Assembly (NCBI GenBank): GCA_949283205.1
Contig: CASDSD010000013.1
Span: 1 to 52,930 of the forward strand
Length of the DNA stretch: 52,930 nucleotides
Reading direction: 5' to 3'
Source of the DNA: an uncultured Alistipes sp.
GTDB taxonomy: Bacteria; Bacteroidota; Bacteroidia; Bacteroidales; Rikenellaceae
Below the pieces are notes generated by a model that did not search any database, had not been told where the DNA came from, and saw only the letters and a program-made list of their open reading frames with translations. A program made the translations under genes and the position numbers. Of this stretch, positions 33,151-41,230 are shown one piece after another. Positions within the stretch are counted from its first letter, which is position 1, and each line of letters begins with the position of its first letter.

Positions 33151-33474
33151 CTCGAAGGGCATTGCCGAAGAGAAGTTGCTCGGAGGGCGTTGCCGAAAGG
33201 ACATTGACTCGGAGGGCAGGTTCACAGGAGGGCTGTTGGCTCGGAGGGCGTTGCTGAAGAGAAGATGCTCGGAGGGCATTGCCGAAAGGACATTGACTCG
33301 GAGGGCAGGTTCACAGGAGGGCTGTTAGCTCGGAAGGCGTTGCTGAAGAGAAGTTGCTCGGAGGGCATTGCCGAAAGGACATTGACTCGGAGGGCAGGTT
33401 CACAGGAGGGCTGTTGGCTCGGAAGGCATTGCCGAAGAGAAGATGCTCGGAGGGCGTTGCCGCAAGGGTGTTGG
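33151..33474 (+). repeat. 89-bp higher-order tandem repeat after tRNA-Glu
   Basis: Full units start at 33151, 33240 and 33329, and a fourth, decaying unit starts at 33418 and fades near 33474. Each unit is made of three related subunits of 28, 29 and 32 bp, each opening with CTCGGAGGGC or a close variant (in unit 1 at 33151, 33179 and 33208). Units differ by only a few substitutions. 89 is not a multiple of three, and no frame looks like a protein. The strand is purine-rich. The whole interval 33120-33727 has no gene; the piece after 33474 keeps scattered fragments such as ATTGCTGAAGAGAAG. Confidence 0.92.
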
Positions 33475-33727
33475 CCCGGACAGCGGATTGACTCAAAAGA
33501 TGCCGCATCGGAAGTAATTGCTGAAGAGAAGTGGCACGGTGAGTTTTGCCGGAAGGGAATTTGCCGGAGAGTCCGACGGATCACGTCTCGAGTATTTGAC
33601 AGGTGGAAAGTGACAAGAGAACGCTCCACGGAGCGTTGCGGGGCGGACCCGCAGGCGCGGGCGCCGCATACGACCCCGCACGAAACAGGTAATTGAAGAG
33701 TAAAAATAAAAAAAGCAAACACACATT

Positions 33728-33979
33728 ATGGCAAATCACAAGTCATCAAAGAAGAGAATTCGCCAGACCGTTACCAAGCGCGCGCACAACCGTCTCTATC
33801 ACAAGACTGCACGCAACGCCGTGAAGGCTCTGCGCAACACCACCGAGAAGAGCGCCGCAGAGGCTCTGCTGCCCAAGGTAAGCTCGATGCTCGACAAGCT
33901 CTCGAAGCACGGCATTATCCACAAGAACAAGGCCGCCAACCTCAAGAGTTCGCTCGCCCTGCACGTAAACGCTCTCTAA
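33728..33979 (+). CDS. rpsT: 30S ribosomal protein S20
   Basis: 83 residues: [62 protein letters not shown]. This is the full family pattern of a three-helix primary 16S rRNA-binding protein. It is monocistronic, lies after the tandem repeat block, and has a terminator just past the stop. Confidence 0.97.
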   Translation: MANHKSSKKRIRQTVTKRAHNRLYHKTARNAVKALRNTTEKSAAEALLPKVSSMLDKLSKHGIIHKNKAANLKSSLALHVNAL

Positions 33980-33997
33980 CAAGGCGATTCACCCAAT

Positions 33998-34029
33998 AAA
34001 AAGGTTCCGGAAATTCCGGGACCTTTTTT
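33998..34029 (+). terminator. Terminator after rpsT
   Basis: AAAAAGGTTCCGG (33998-34010) pairs with CCGGGACCTTTTT (34016-34028) with one imperfect pair, within a T run. Confidence 0.85.
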
Positions 34030-34059
34030 ATTTTGCATCCCGGCTCCGCCTCGCACGGA

Positions 34060-34091
34060 TTTGTACGTAACCGCGCTTTTTCGTACTTTTG
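34060..34091 (+). promoter_or_regulatory. Consensus promoter of the phosphodiesterase-type gene
   Basis: TTTG at 34060-34063, a 20-bp spacer and TACTTTTG at 34084-34091, 28 bp before the ATG at 34120. Confidence 0.8.
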
Positions 34092-34119
34092 TAAACGACA
34101 ACACCAACCCTATCCTACT

Positions 34120-35031
34120 ATGAAACGCATACTCACACTCTTCGTGACGGCGCTCTGCGCCCTTGCAACCACATCGTGCGGCTCCACCGACGGAGGCGTA
34201 CGCGGCGTAAAACACGTCATTCTCATCGGCCTCGACGGTATGGCCGCACACACCTTCGCCCAAGCCGACATGCCAACCCTGCGGTCGATGATGGACCAGG
34301 GGGCATGGACTCTCCGCTCGCGAAGCATACTCCCCTCGTCGAGCGCATGCAACTGGGCCTCGATGTTCATGGGTGCCGGCCCCGAGATGCACGGATACAA
34401 CACCTGGGGCAGCAGCAAGCCCGACTTCCCCTCGATCGAGATCGGCCCCTACGGCATATTCCCCGCAATCACGGGAGTGCTGCGCGCGCACGACCCCGAG
34501 ATGCACATGTGCGTCCTCTACGAGTGGCCGACGATAGGAGCCCTTATCGAAGGCGAGGCGGTGGACGTATCGAAAAACGTCCCCTTCGACGATTCGCACG
34601 GCGAGGCCATAACCTCGGAGTTCATCAACTGCCTCGACTCCCTGCGGCCAGAGTTCTCGATTATCGTATACGACTCGCCCGACCACGACGGCCACGGCTC
34701 GGGATGGGGAACGCCCCAGTATATGGATGCGCTCCACACCCTGGACGGATACATCGCACGCATCATCGAGGCGACCAAGCACCTCGGCATCTATGACGAC
34801 ACGGTATTCATAGTCACGGCCGACCACGGCGGAACCGGAAAGGGTCACGGCGGCACCTCGATGGAGGAGATGCAGACGCCGTTCGTACTCTTCGGCCGCG
34901 GCGTAAAACAGGGCTACGAGATACCCTCGGCCGTCATGCGATACGATACGGCCCCCACGATAGCCTACATATTCGGCGCCGAGTGCCCCGACGTATGGCG
35001 AGGCAAGGCCGTACGCGAGGCATTCGAATAA
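34120..35031 (+). CDS. Alkaline phosphatase superfamily lipoprotein (phosphodiesterase/nucleotide pyrophosphatase type)
   Basis: 303 residues from the ATG at 34120. MKRILTLFVTALCALATTSCGS is a lipoprotein signal (Cys at 20). The metal site is built from HVILIGLDGM (Asp), the nucleophile region ILPSSSACNWASMFMGAGPEMHGY, YDSPDHDGHGSGWGTP and TADHGGTGKGHGG. These match type I phosphodiesterases that cleave phosphodiesters with two zinc ions. The substrate cannot be read. It stands alone under its own consensus promoter, and acts outside the cytoplasm. Confidence 0.9.
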   Translation: MKRILTLFVTALCALATTSCGSTDGGVRGVKHVILIGLDGMAAHTFAQADMPTLRSMMDQGAWTLRSRSILPSSSACNWASMFMGAGPEMHGYNTWGSSKPDFPSIEIGPYGIFPAITGVLRAHDPEMHMCVLYEWPTIGALIEGEAVDVSKNVPFDDSHGEAITSEFINCLDSLRPEFSIIVYDSPDHDGHGSGWGTPQYMDALHTLDGYIARIIEATKHLGIYDDTVFIVTADHGGTGKGHGGTSMEEMQTPFVLFGRGVKQGYEIPSAVMRYDTAPTIAYIFGAECPDVWRGKAVREAFE

Positions 35032-35132
35032 CGGGATGCGGTAAAACCAGGCACGCGGCGGGCGGCATGGAGCGTATCCGTGCCGCCCGTATGAAACAGC
35101 GCCGCACGGGAGCCGCCGCAGCCTTTTTTGCA

Positions 35133-35140
35133 TACCTTTA
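35133..35140 (+). promoter_or_regulatory. Possible -7 element for the PPC-domain gene
   Basis: TACCTTTA, 27 bp before the ATG at 35168; the last base departs from consensus. Confidence 0.4.
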
Positions 35141-35167
35141 CATTCTCAAACCATAAAAAGGGAACAT

Positions 35168-35608
35168 ATGGATTCGCAGAGACTCTACACATACCGCCAT
35201 GCCGACGGCCAATACATCGTCAGCATAGCAAACCACGCCTGTGTCGAGGAGGCCATAGCCGCTGCCTGCCGCGACCTCGGGATAGGTGCCGCCGCCGTAA
35301 GGGGCATCGGCGCCGTGAACGAGGCGACGCTGCGTTTCTACGACCCGGCGACAAAACGATATGTCGATCGCCGCTTCGAGGAGCAGATGGAGATCGCCTC
35401 CCTCGAGGGCAACGTCTCGCAGATGGACGGGAAGCAATACCTCCACCTGCATGTCACCCTCGGCCGCGCCGACTACACGGCTCTGGCGGGGCACCTGCTC
35501 TCGGCACGCATTAACGGCGCGGGCGAGATCGTCATCACGCCCGTCGGCGCCGACCTGCCGCGCCGCTACGACCCCGAAACCGGACTCAACATATACGATT
35601 TCCGGTAA
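35168..35608 (+). CDS. PPC/DUF296-domain protein
   Basis: 146 residues. The whole protein is one PPC domain: an N-terminal strand (YTYRHADGQYIVSIANHACVEEAI), GIGAVNEATLRFYDP, LEGNVSQMDGKQYLHLHVTLG with the paired His residues of the family, and AGHLLSARINGAGEIVITP. Bacterial members form trimers and are called DNA-binding by similarity to plant AT-hook proteins, but this one has no AT-hook; a small-molecule role is equally possible. It is monocistronic with its own terminator. Confidence 0.9.
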   Translation: MDSQRLYTYRHADGQYIVSIANHACVEEAIAAACRDLGIGAAAVRGIGAVNEATLRFYDPATKRYVDRRFEEQMEIASLEGNVSQMDGKQYLHLHVTLGRADYTALAGHLLSARINGAGEIVITPVGADLPRRYDPETGLNIYDFR

Positions 35609-35630
35609 CCGCCGGCATCGGCATAACCGC

Positions 35631-35662
35631 AAAGGGAACAGGCTCCGTACCTGTTCCCTTTT
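35631..35662 (+). terminator. Terminator after the PPC gene
   Basis: AAAGGGAACAGG (35631-35642) pairs with CCTGTTCCCTTT (35650-35661). Confidence 0.85.
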
Positions 35663-35702
35663 GATTTCTCCCGCCGCGGCATACCGCCGTCACGACGCAC
35701 GC

Positions 35703-35734
35703 AAAAAAAAGGAGCCGTCCTTACGGTCGGCTCC
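35703..35734 (-). terminator. Terminator of rpsA
   Basis: GGAGCCGTCC (35711-35720) pairs with GGTCGGCTCC (35725-35734) with one mismatch; read on the minus strand it is followed by eight T (35703-35710). Confidence 0.85.
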
Positions 35735-35779
35735 CCCTTATACCCGCCTCGGGCGGGAACTATTTGCAAAGAGAAATTT

Positions 35780-37579
35780 TTACTTCTTCTTGTTGGCATC
35801 CTCCATGGCGGCCTTCAGCTCGGCCAGCCCGGCGATGTCGCCCAGCGTCGTCTTCTCGATCGAAGCGTTGATCTTCTTTACCGAAGACTTGGCAGCCTCG
35901 GCGGCAGCACGCTTCTCGGCCTTCTCGGCTGCGATCTCGGCACGCTTCGACTCCTCGAAGATGCGGGTGTGCGAGAGGGTGATGCGCTTGGTGGCCTTCG
36001 AGAACTCGATCACCTTGAACTCGGCCGTGTCGCCCAGTTTGAGCGTCGTGCCGTCCTCCTTGGTGAGCTGGCGGGCGGGAGCGAAGCCGTCTATGTTATC
36101 GCCCAGCGATACCACGGCGCCCTTGTCCGTCATCTCGGTGATGGTACCCGTGTGGATCGTATCTACGGCATACTTGCTCTCGTACTCGTTCCACGGGTTC
36201 TCCTCCAGCTGCTTGTGGCCGAGGCTCAGACGACGGTTCTCCTTGTCGATCTCGAGAACGACAACCTCGATCTCGGCGCCGATCTGCGTGAACTCGCTCG
36301 GGTGCTTTACCTTCTTCGTCCAGCTCAGGTCAGAGATGTGGATCAGGCCGTCGATGCCCTCCTCGATCTCGACGAAGACGCCGAAGTTGGTGAAGTTGCG
36401 AACCTTGGCCTTGCACTTCGTACCTACGGGGTACTTGGTCTCGATGCCCTCCCACGGATCGGGCGTGAGCTGCTTGATGCCCAGAGACATCTTGCGCTCC
36501 TCACGGTCGAGCGTAAGGATCACGGCCTCGACCTCGTCGCCTACCTTGAGGAACTCCTGTGCCGAACGCAGGTGCTGGCTCCACGACATCTCCGATACGT
36601 GGATCAGACCCTCGACACCCGGTGCGATCTCGACGAAAGCGCCGTAGTCGGCCATGACGACAACCTTGCCCTTGACCTTGTCGCCGACCTTGAGGTTGGG
36701 ATCCAGAGCCTCCCACGGATGCGGCGTAAGCTGCTTCAGACCCAGGGCGATACGCTTCTTCTGCTCGTCGAAGTCGATGATGACGACCTTGAGCTTCTCG
36801 TCCAGGTGAACGATCTCCTCGGGGTGGTTTACGCGGCCCCATGACAGGTCGGTGATGTGGATCAGACCGTCCACGCCGCCCAGGTCGATGAAGACTCCGT
36901 AGTTGGTGATATTCTTGACGGTACCCTCGAGAATCTGACCCTTCTCGAGCTTCGACATGATGACCTGCTTCTGTGCCTCGAGCTCGGCCTCGATCAGAGC
37001 CTTGTGCGATACCACCACGTTGCGGTACTCCTGGTTGATCTTGACAACCTTGAACTCCATGGTCTTGTCGACATAGATATCGTAGTCGCGGATGGGCTTC
37101 ACGTCGATCTGCGAACCGGGCAGGAACGCCTCGATTCCGAATACGTCGACGATCATACCGCCCTTGGTGCGGCACTTTACGTATCCCTTGATGATCTCGT
37201 CGTTGTTCAGAGCCTCGTTTACACGATCCCAGCTCTTGAGCTGACGGGCCTTCTTGTGCGAGAGTGCCAGTGCGCCGCTCTTGTCCTCGACCGACTCGAC
37301 ATAGACTTCAACCTTGTCGCCTACCTTCAGGTCGGGGTTGTAACGGAACTCCGATACGGGGATCAGACCCTCGCTCTTGTAGCCGATGTTTACGGTAACC
37401 TCGCGCTTGTTGATCTCGGTAACGGTACCCTCTACGACCTCGCCCACGGCGATGTTCGACAGGGTCTTGTCATAGGCCTCGGTTACGGCCTCCTTGTTCT
37501 GGCCACCGTAGAGATCCAGATCGTTCTCGAACGAATTCCAGTCGAAGTTCTCGTTTGCTACATTCTTGTTTTCTTCCAT
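35780..37579 (-). CDS. rpsA: 30S ribosomal protein S1 (six S1 domains)
   Basis: 599 residues. After a short acidic N terminus come six OB-type S1 repeats: GEVVEGTVTEINKREVTVNIG, a diverged second at ~125-195, GQILEGTVKNITNYGVFIDLG, GDKVKGKVVVMADYGAFVEIA, GTKCKAKVRNFTNFGVFVEIE and DTIHTGTITEMTDKGAVVSLG. The tail is Ala/Lys-rich (KAEKRAAAEAAKSSVKKI). S1 holds mRNA at the 30S platform; in Bacteroidetes it is thought to matter because few genes have Shine-Dalgarno sites. It is monocistronic, transcribed away from the oxidoreductase gene. Confidence 0.97.
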   Translation of the reverse strand: MEENKNVANENFDWNSFENDLDLYGGQNKEAVTEAYDKTLSNIAVGEVVEGTVTEINKREVTVNIGYKSEGLIPVSEFRYNPDLKVGDKVEVYVESVEDKSGALALSHKKARQLKSWDRVNEALNNDEIIKGYVKCRTKGGMIVDVFGIEAFLPGSQIDVKPIRDYDIYVDKTMEFKVVKINQEYRNVVVSHKALIEAELEAQKQVIMSKLEKGQILEGTVKNITNYGVFIDLGGVDGLIHITDLSWGRVNHPEEIVHLDEKLKVVIIDFDEQKKRIALGLKQLTPHPWEALDPNLKVGDKVKGKVVVMADYGAFVEIAPGVEGLIHVSEMSWSQHLRSAQEFLKVGDEVEAVILTLDREERKMSLGIKQLTPDPWEGIETKYPVGTKCKAKVRNFTNFGVFVEIEEGIDGLIHISDLSWTKKVKHPSEFTQIGAEIEVVVLEIDKENRRLSLGHKQLEENPWNEYESKYAVDTIHTGTITEMTDKGAVVSLGDNIDGFAPARQLTKEDGTTLKLGDTAEFKVIEFSKATKRITLSHTRIFEESKRAEIAAEKAEKRAAAEAAKSSVKKINASIEKTTLGDIAGLAELKAAMEDANKKK

Positions 37580-37663
37580 AATCGTGGAAATTTTGTGCGA
37601 TACAATCGCTCGTTAAAAGGTTAATATTCAGTTTTTGCGTCGCGCGCGTGCGCAAACGGCCTG

Positions 37664-37671
37664 CAAATATA
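37664..37671 (-). promoter_or_regulatory. -7 element for rpsA
   Basis: TATATTTG on the minus strand, 84 bp before the rpsA ATG. A TTTG (minus) at 37684-37687 is 12 bp away, too close for the normal -33. The rest of 37580-37984 has no gene. Confidence 0.5.
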
Positions 37672-37880
37672 GGTCAATTTCCGCAAACCGCAATATCCGG
37701 GCGCCCTTTTTTCGCGCAAAACGGGATTTTTTATCCCCGCGCGGCCGCCGCACCGGCACATCGCACGCCCCGAAGCCCTGTTTTCGCGCCTCGCGGAGCG
37801 CGAAGAGCCGATCGCGGCCGTCCCGGACCTCTTATATGTCAGTCCGTTCAGAAAACCGCCGCCGAAAACATCCTTCCCGA

Positions 37881-37912
37881 TTTGGCCATGCACACGACTT
37901 TTCATATCTTTG
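37881..37912 (+). promoter_or_regulatory. Consensus promoter of the Gfo/Idh/MocA lipoprotein gene
   Basis: TTTG at 37881-37884, a 20-bp spacer and TATCTTTG at 37905-37912, followed by a 72-nt leader. Confidence 0.8.
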
Positions 37913-37984
37913 TACGGGAAATATTCAGGCAGCCGCTCCGACGGTAACAACCGCAAAGCAGCCAATTCAAAACCTAATCATACT

Positions 37985-39385
37985 ATGAAAATCCAAACCA
38001 TCATGGCACTATGTGCCACCGCGGCCCTCTGCGGCTGCGGCTCGCAGCAACCCGCGGCGCAGCATTTCGACGGCAGCCGCGGCGAAGTGAAACTGCTCAC
38101 GCTCGACCCGGGGCACTTCCACGCGGCCCTCGTACAGATGTACATGTACGACCAGGTGGACCCTACGGTATACGTCTACGCCCCCGAGGGCGAGGATGTC
38201 ACCATGCACCTCGACCGTATCAAGCTCTACAACGAGCGCGCCGACAACCCCACCTCATGGAACGAGCAGCTCTATACGGGCGACGACTTCCTCGAGAAGA
38301 TGATCTCCGAGCGGCGCGGCAACGTCGTGGTGCTCGCGGGCAACAACGGCAAGAAGACGGGATATGTCAAGGCGGCCGTCGATGCCGGAATAAATGTCCT
38401 CTCGGACAAGCCCATGGCCATCGACAGCAAAAATTTCGCACTTCTTGAGAGCACCCTCGACGAGGCGGCCGCAAAGGGCGTCCTCGTATACGACATCATG
38501 ACCGAGCGCTCGGAGGTAAACAACGAGCTGCAGCGCGTGCTGGTAGGCATACCGTCGCTCTTCGGAGAGATGGAGAAGGGCACGCCCGAGGATCCCGCCA
38601 TCACCAAGGAGAGCGTCCACCACTTCTTCAAATATGTCTCGGGCCAGCCTCTGACGCGCCCCGAGTGGTATTTCGACGTGGAGCAGCAGGGCGAAGGCAT
38701 CGTCGACGTGACGACCCACCTGGTCGACCTGGTGCAGTGCACCGTGATGCCCGAGCAGCCCATAGACTACGCCTCGCAGGTGGAGATCACCTCGGCACGC
38801 CGCTGGGCTACCGACATACCGCTCGACAAATACCGCCTCGTCTCGGGCAAGGAGTCCTATCCCGACTTCCTGAAGAAGGATATCGTCGATGACACGCTGC
38901 GCGTATACTCCAACGGCGAGATCAACTACCGCCTCAACGGCGTGAACGTGCGCGTAAGCGTCATCTGGAACTTCATGGCTGAAGTGGAGAACGAAGGCAC
39001 GGGCGACACGCACTACTCGGTTGTCAAGGGTACGAACGCCGACGTGATGATCCGCCAGGGTGCCGAGCAGGGATACAAGCCCATGCTCTACATCTCGTGC
39101 AAGGGAGACGACACGGCCGCCTTCGAGAAGGAGCTGCGTGCGGCTCTGGCCTCGATCTCGGACCGCTACCCGGGTCTCGACATCGAACCCAGCGGCGAGA
39201 AGGAGTGGCACATAATCGTCCCCGACGCGCTGGTGAAGACCCACGAGACGCGCTTCAGCTCGGTGATGAAGGTTTACCTGAAATACCTCATCGACGGCAA
39301 GATCCCCGACTGGGAGGTGTCGCAGATGAAGGCCAAGTACTACACCACCACCGCCGCCCTCGAGGCCGCACGCGCCGCCAAGTAA
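37985..39385 (+). CDS. Gfo/Idh/MocA-type oxidoreductase lipoprotein
   Basis: 466 residues from the ATG at 37985. MKIQTIMALCATAALCGCGS is a lipoprotein signal. Residues ~35-190 form a Rossmann fold (VVVLAGNNGKKTGYVKAAVDAGINVLSDKPMAID, in pieces), where SDKPMA takes the place of the EKP motif. The remainder is a special C-terminal domain of Bacteroidetes oxidoreductases (VTTHLVDLVQC, INYRLNGVNVRVSVIWNF, PDALVKTHETRFSSVMKVYLKYL in pieces). A dehydrogenase placed outside the cytoplasm would need a tightly held NAD(P); such enzymes often act on glycans or inositols. The substrate is unknown. Confidence 0.88.
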   Translation: MKIQTIMALCATAALCGCGSQQPAAQHFDGSRGEVKLLTLDPGHFHAALVQMYMYDQVDPTVYVYAPEGEDVTMHLDRIKLYNERADNPTSWNEQLYTGDDFLEKMISERRGNVVVLAGNNGKKTGYVKAAVDAGINVLSDKPMAIDSKNFALLESTLDEAAAKGVLVYDIMTERSEVNNELQRVLVGIPSLFGEMEKGTPEDPAITKESVHHFFKYVSGQPLTRPEWYFDVEQQGEGIVDVTTHLVDLVQCTVMPEQPIDYASQVEITSARRWATDIPLDKYRLVSGKESYPDFLKKDIVDDTLRVYSNGEINYRLNGVNVRVSVIWNFMAEVENEGTGDTHYSVVKGTNADVMIRQGAEQGYKPMLYISCKGDDTAAFEKELRAALASISDRYPGLDIEPSGEKEWHIIVPDALVKTHETRFSSVMKVYLKYLIDGKIPDWEVSQMKAKYYTTTAALEAARAAK

Positions 39386-39406
39386 CAGGCGTCGTATCAA
39401 GAATGC

Positions 39407-39447
39407 GAAAGAGCGGAGGAACTCCCGACGGGTTCCTCCGCTCTTTC
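39407..39447. terminator. Perfect 16-bp hairpin between convergent genes
   Basis: GAAAGAGCGGAGGAAC (39407-39422) pairs with GTTCCTCCGCTCTTTC (39432-39447); it serves both the oxidoreductase gene and the sulfatase gene. Confidence 0.85.
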
Positions 39448-39498
39448 ATTTCATCCGCATCCCCGTTACGCCACCGCGGCGCCCGCTCCCGCGCGGCC

Positions 39499-41046
39499 CT
39501 ATATCTCGTCGGGCCACGGGCACGGCTCCCCGCTGTCCTTGAACGTCGGCCGCTGGCCGCCGCTGCCGCGCAGGAACCGCCCCAACTCCTTCGACAGGCG
39601 TTTCACCACCTCGGGATGCTCGGCCGCCAGGTCATGCTTCTCGCCTATGTCGTTCGGGATGTCGTAGAGCTCCTTATGCCCGTCCGCATAGAAGTATATC
39701 AGCTTCCAGTTGTCGCGCCGCACCGTGGCCGTGGCCGCCACGCCGGGGCCGCTGCCGCCGTCCCACTCGTTGGGGAAGTTCCAGTAAAGCGAGCGGCCGC
39801 GCGAGGGATCCCCCTCGCCCGTCAGCAGGGGCACGAAGCTCTCGCCGTCGACCGTCTGCGGCACCTCCCAGCGGTCGATGCCCGCCATCTCGAGTATCGT
39901 CGGGAAGAAATCCTCGATGATGACATACTTGTCGCACCGCGTACCCGCCCCGGCCACACCGGGCCACGAGACGATCATCGGCTCGCGTATGCCCCCCTCG
40001 TAGGCCGAGCCCTTGCCGCAGGTCAGGGGGTAGTTCTGCGTGTAGAGCGGTTCGTCGCGCCACCCGGCGCTCGAGCTGAAGCCGCCGTTGTCGCTCATGA
40101 AGATGATGATGGTATTGTCGGCCTGCCCGTTCGCCTCTATCCAGTCCATGATGTCGCCGAGGCTCTTGTCCATGCCCTCGATAAGGGATGCGTATGCCGC
40201 CTCCTTCGTCGAGAGCCCCTTGCGGAGGTACTTCTCGTAGTAGCGCATGTCGCGGTCGATGGGGACATGTATGGCGTAGTGCGACATGTAGAGGTAGAAG
40301 GGGCGGTCGTAGCGCACCGCCTTCTCCATGGCGGCGATGGCCTCGCGCGTGAGCGCCTCGGTGAGGAAGGTCCCCGACTGCCAGTACTTCTCCAGCCCGG
40401 GTATGGCGAAGAGCCCCTGCGGCCGGCCTTCGGCATCATAGCCGTAGTTGCGTTCGCTCAGGTATGTGGCGGGGCCGCCCGCGGCATGGCCCGCGATGTT
40501 GACCTCGAAACCGAAGTGGTGCGGGTTCTCGCCCGGAGTGTCGATGGCGCCCCAGTGCGCCTTGCCGCAGTGGATGGTGTGGTAGCCGCTCTCGCGCAGC
40601 AGGTCCACGAAACTCGTGCCCACATATGTCAGGTCGGTTCCCTCCGACTGCGCTATGCCGTTGCAGTTCCATGCGGGGAACTCCAGCACGTCGCTCGCGG
40701 CGTCGGTGGTGACGCCCTTGCGCAGCGTCCAGTTGGTCACGCGGTGGCGTGCGGCGTTGCTGCCCGTCATGAGGCTGCACCGCGACGGGGAACTGAGACT
40801 GCAGGCATAGGCCTGGGTGAACATCACCCCCTGCCGCGCCAGACGCTCCATGTTGGGCGTCTCGTAGCGGTCGTTGTAGAAGGTGCGCTCGCTCCAGAAG
40901 GGGAGCGAGGTATCCTGCCACCCCATGTCGTCAACCATAAACAACACGATGTTGGGCCGTTGTGCCGCAGTCTGCGCCTGCGCCTGCTGTGCCGCGCCGC
41001 CCGCAAGGGGCAGGGCCAGCGGAATAAGTAGTCTGTCGTATTTCAT
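39499..41046 (-). CDS. Serine-type sulfatase, exported
   Basis: 515 residues from the ATG at 41046 (MKYDRLLIPLALPLAGGAAQQAQA), a signal peptide; the longer frame is rejected. The catalytic signature is LSSPSRCSLMTG with Ser85 as the residue converted to formylglycine, so maturation needs an anaerobic sulfatase-maturating enzyme. Metal ligands are NIVLFMVDDMGW and FMSDNGG; GKAHWG and HYAIHVP supply further active-site Lys/His. Family S1 sulfatases desulfate glycosaminoglycans, mucin or algal sugars; specificity is not readable. It is monocistronic. Confidence 0.94.
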   Translation of the reverse strand: MKYDRLLIPLALPLAGGAAQQAQAQTAAQRPNIVLFMVDDMGWQDTSLPFWSERTFYNDRYETPNMERLARQGVMFTQAYACSLSSPSRCSLMTGSNAARHRVTNWTLRKGVTTDAASDVLEFPAWNCNGIAQSEGTDLTYVGTSFVDLLRESGYHTIHCGKAHWGAIDTPGENPHHFGFEVNIAGHAAGGPATYLSERNYGYDAEGRPQGLFAIPGLEKYWQSGTFLTEALTREAIAAMEKAVRYDRPFYLYMSHYAIHVPIDRDMRYYEKYLRKGLSTKEAAYASLIEGMDKSLGDIMDWIEANGQADNTIIIFMSDNGGFSSSAGWRDEPLYTQNYPLTCGKGSAYEGGIREPMIVSWPGVAGAGTRCDKYVIIEDFFPTILEMAGIDRWEVPQTVDGESFVPLLTGEGDPSRGRSLYWNFPNEWDGGSGPGVAATATVRRDNWKLIYFYADGHKELYDIPNDIGEKHDLAAEHPEVVKRLSKELGRFLRGSGGQRPTFKDSGEPCPWPDEI

Positions 41047-41103
41047 AGCGGGGTCATTCTTCACCGCCCGCGGGCGGGGCTGCCGACCGTCGGCGCACCG
41101 CAA

Positions 41104-41111
41104 TAAAAGTA
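41104..41111 (-). promoter_or_regulatory. Weak -7 element for the sulfatase
   Basis: TACTTTTA on the minus strand 57 bp before the ATG; the last base departs from consensus. Confidence 0.35.
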
Positions 41112-41199
41112 GTTATTTTTTCCGTAAAAAACAACTCCGGAGCCGGAAGCGAAGGCTCTTTTTTTACGCCGCACGCTATGACGTTTCACCCGAAAATAG

Positions 41200-41207
41200 T
41201 ATCTTTG
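41200..41207 (+). promoter_or_regulatory. -7 element for the GT2-like/sigma operon
   Basis: TATCTTTG, 23 bp before the ATG at 41231. No TTTG is present at -33. Confidence 0.6.
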
Positions 41208-41230
41208 TATGATTATACCGTTTCCGAAAC

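Noticed and set aside
33151-33474. CRISPR array
   Set aside because: The 89-bp units are nearly identical throughout, with no unique spacers, and no cas genes are present.
33140-33722. Apparent repeat proteins on both strands after tRNA-Glu
   Set aside because: The 89-bp period shifts frame every unit, so the similar peptides come from DNA repetition, not from a coding repeat.
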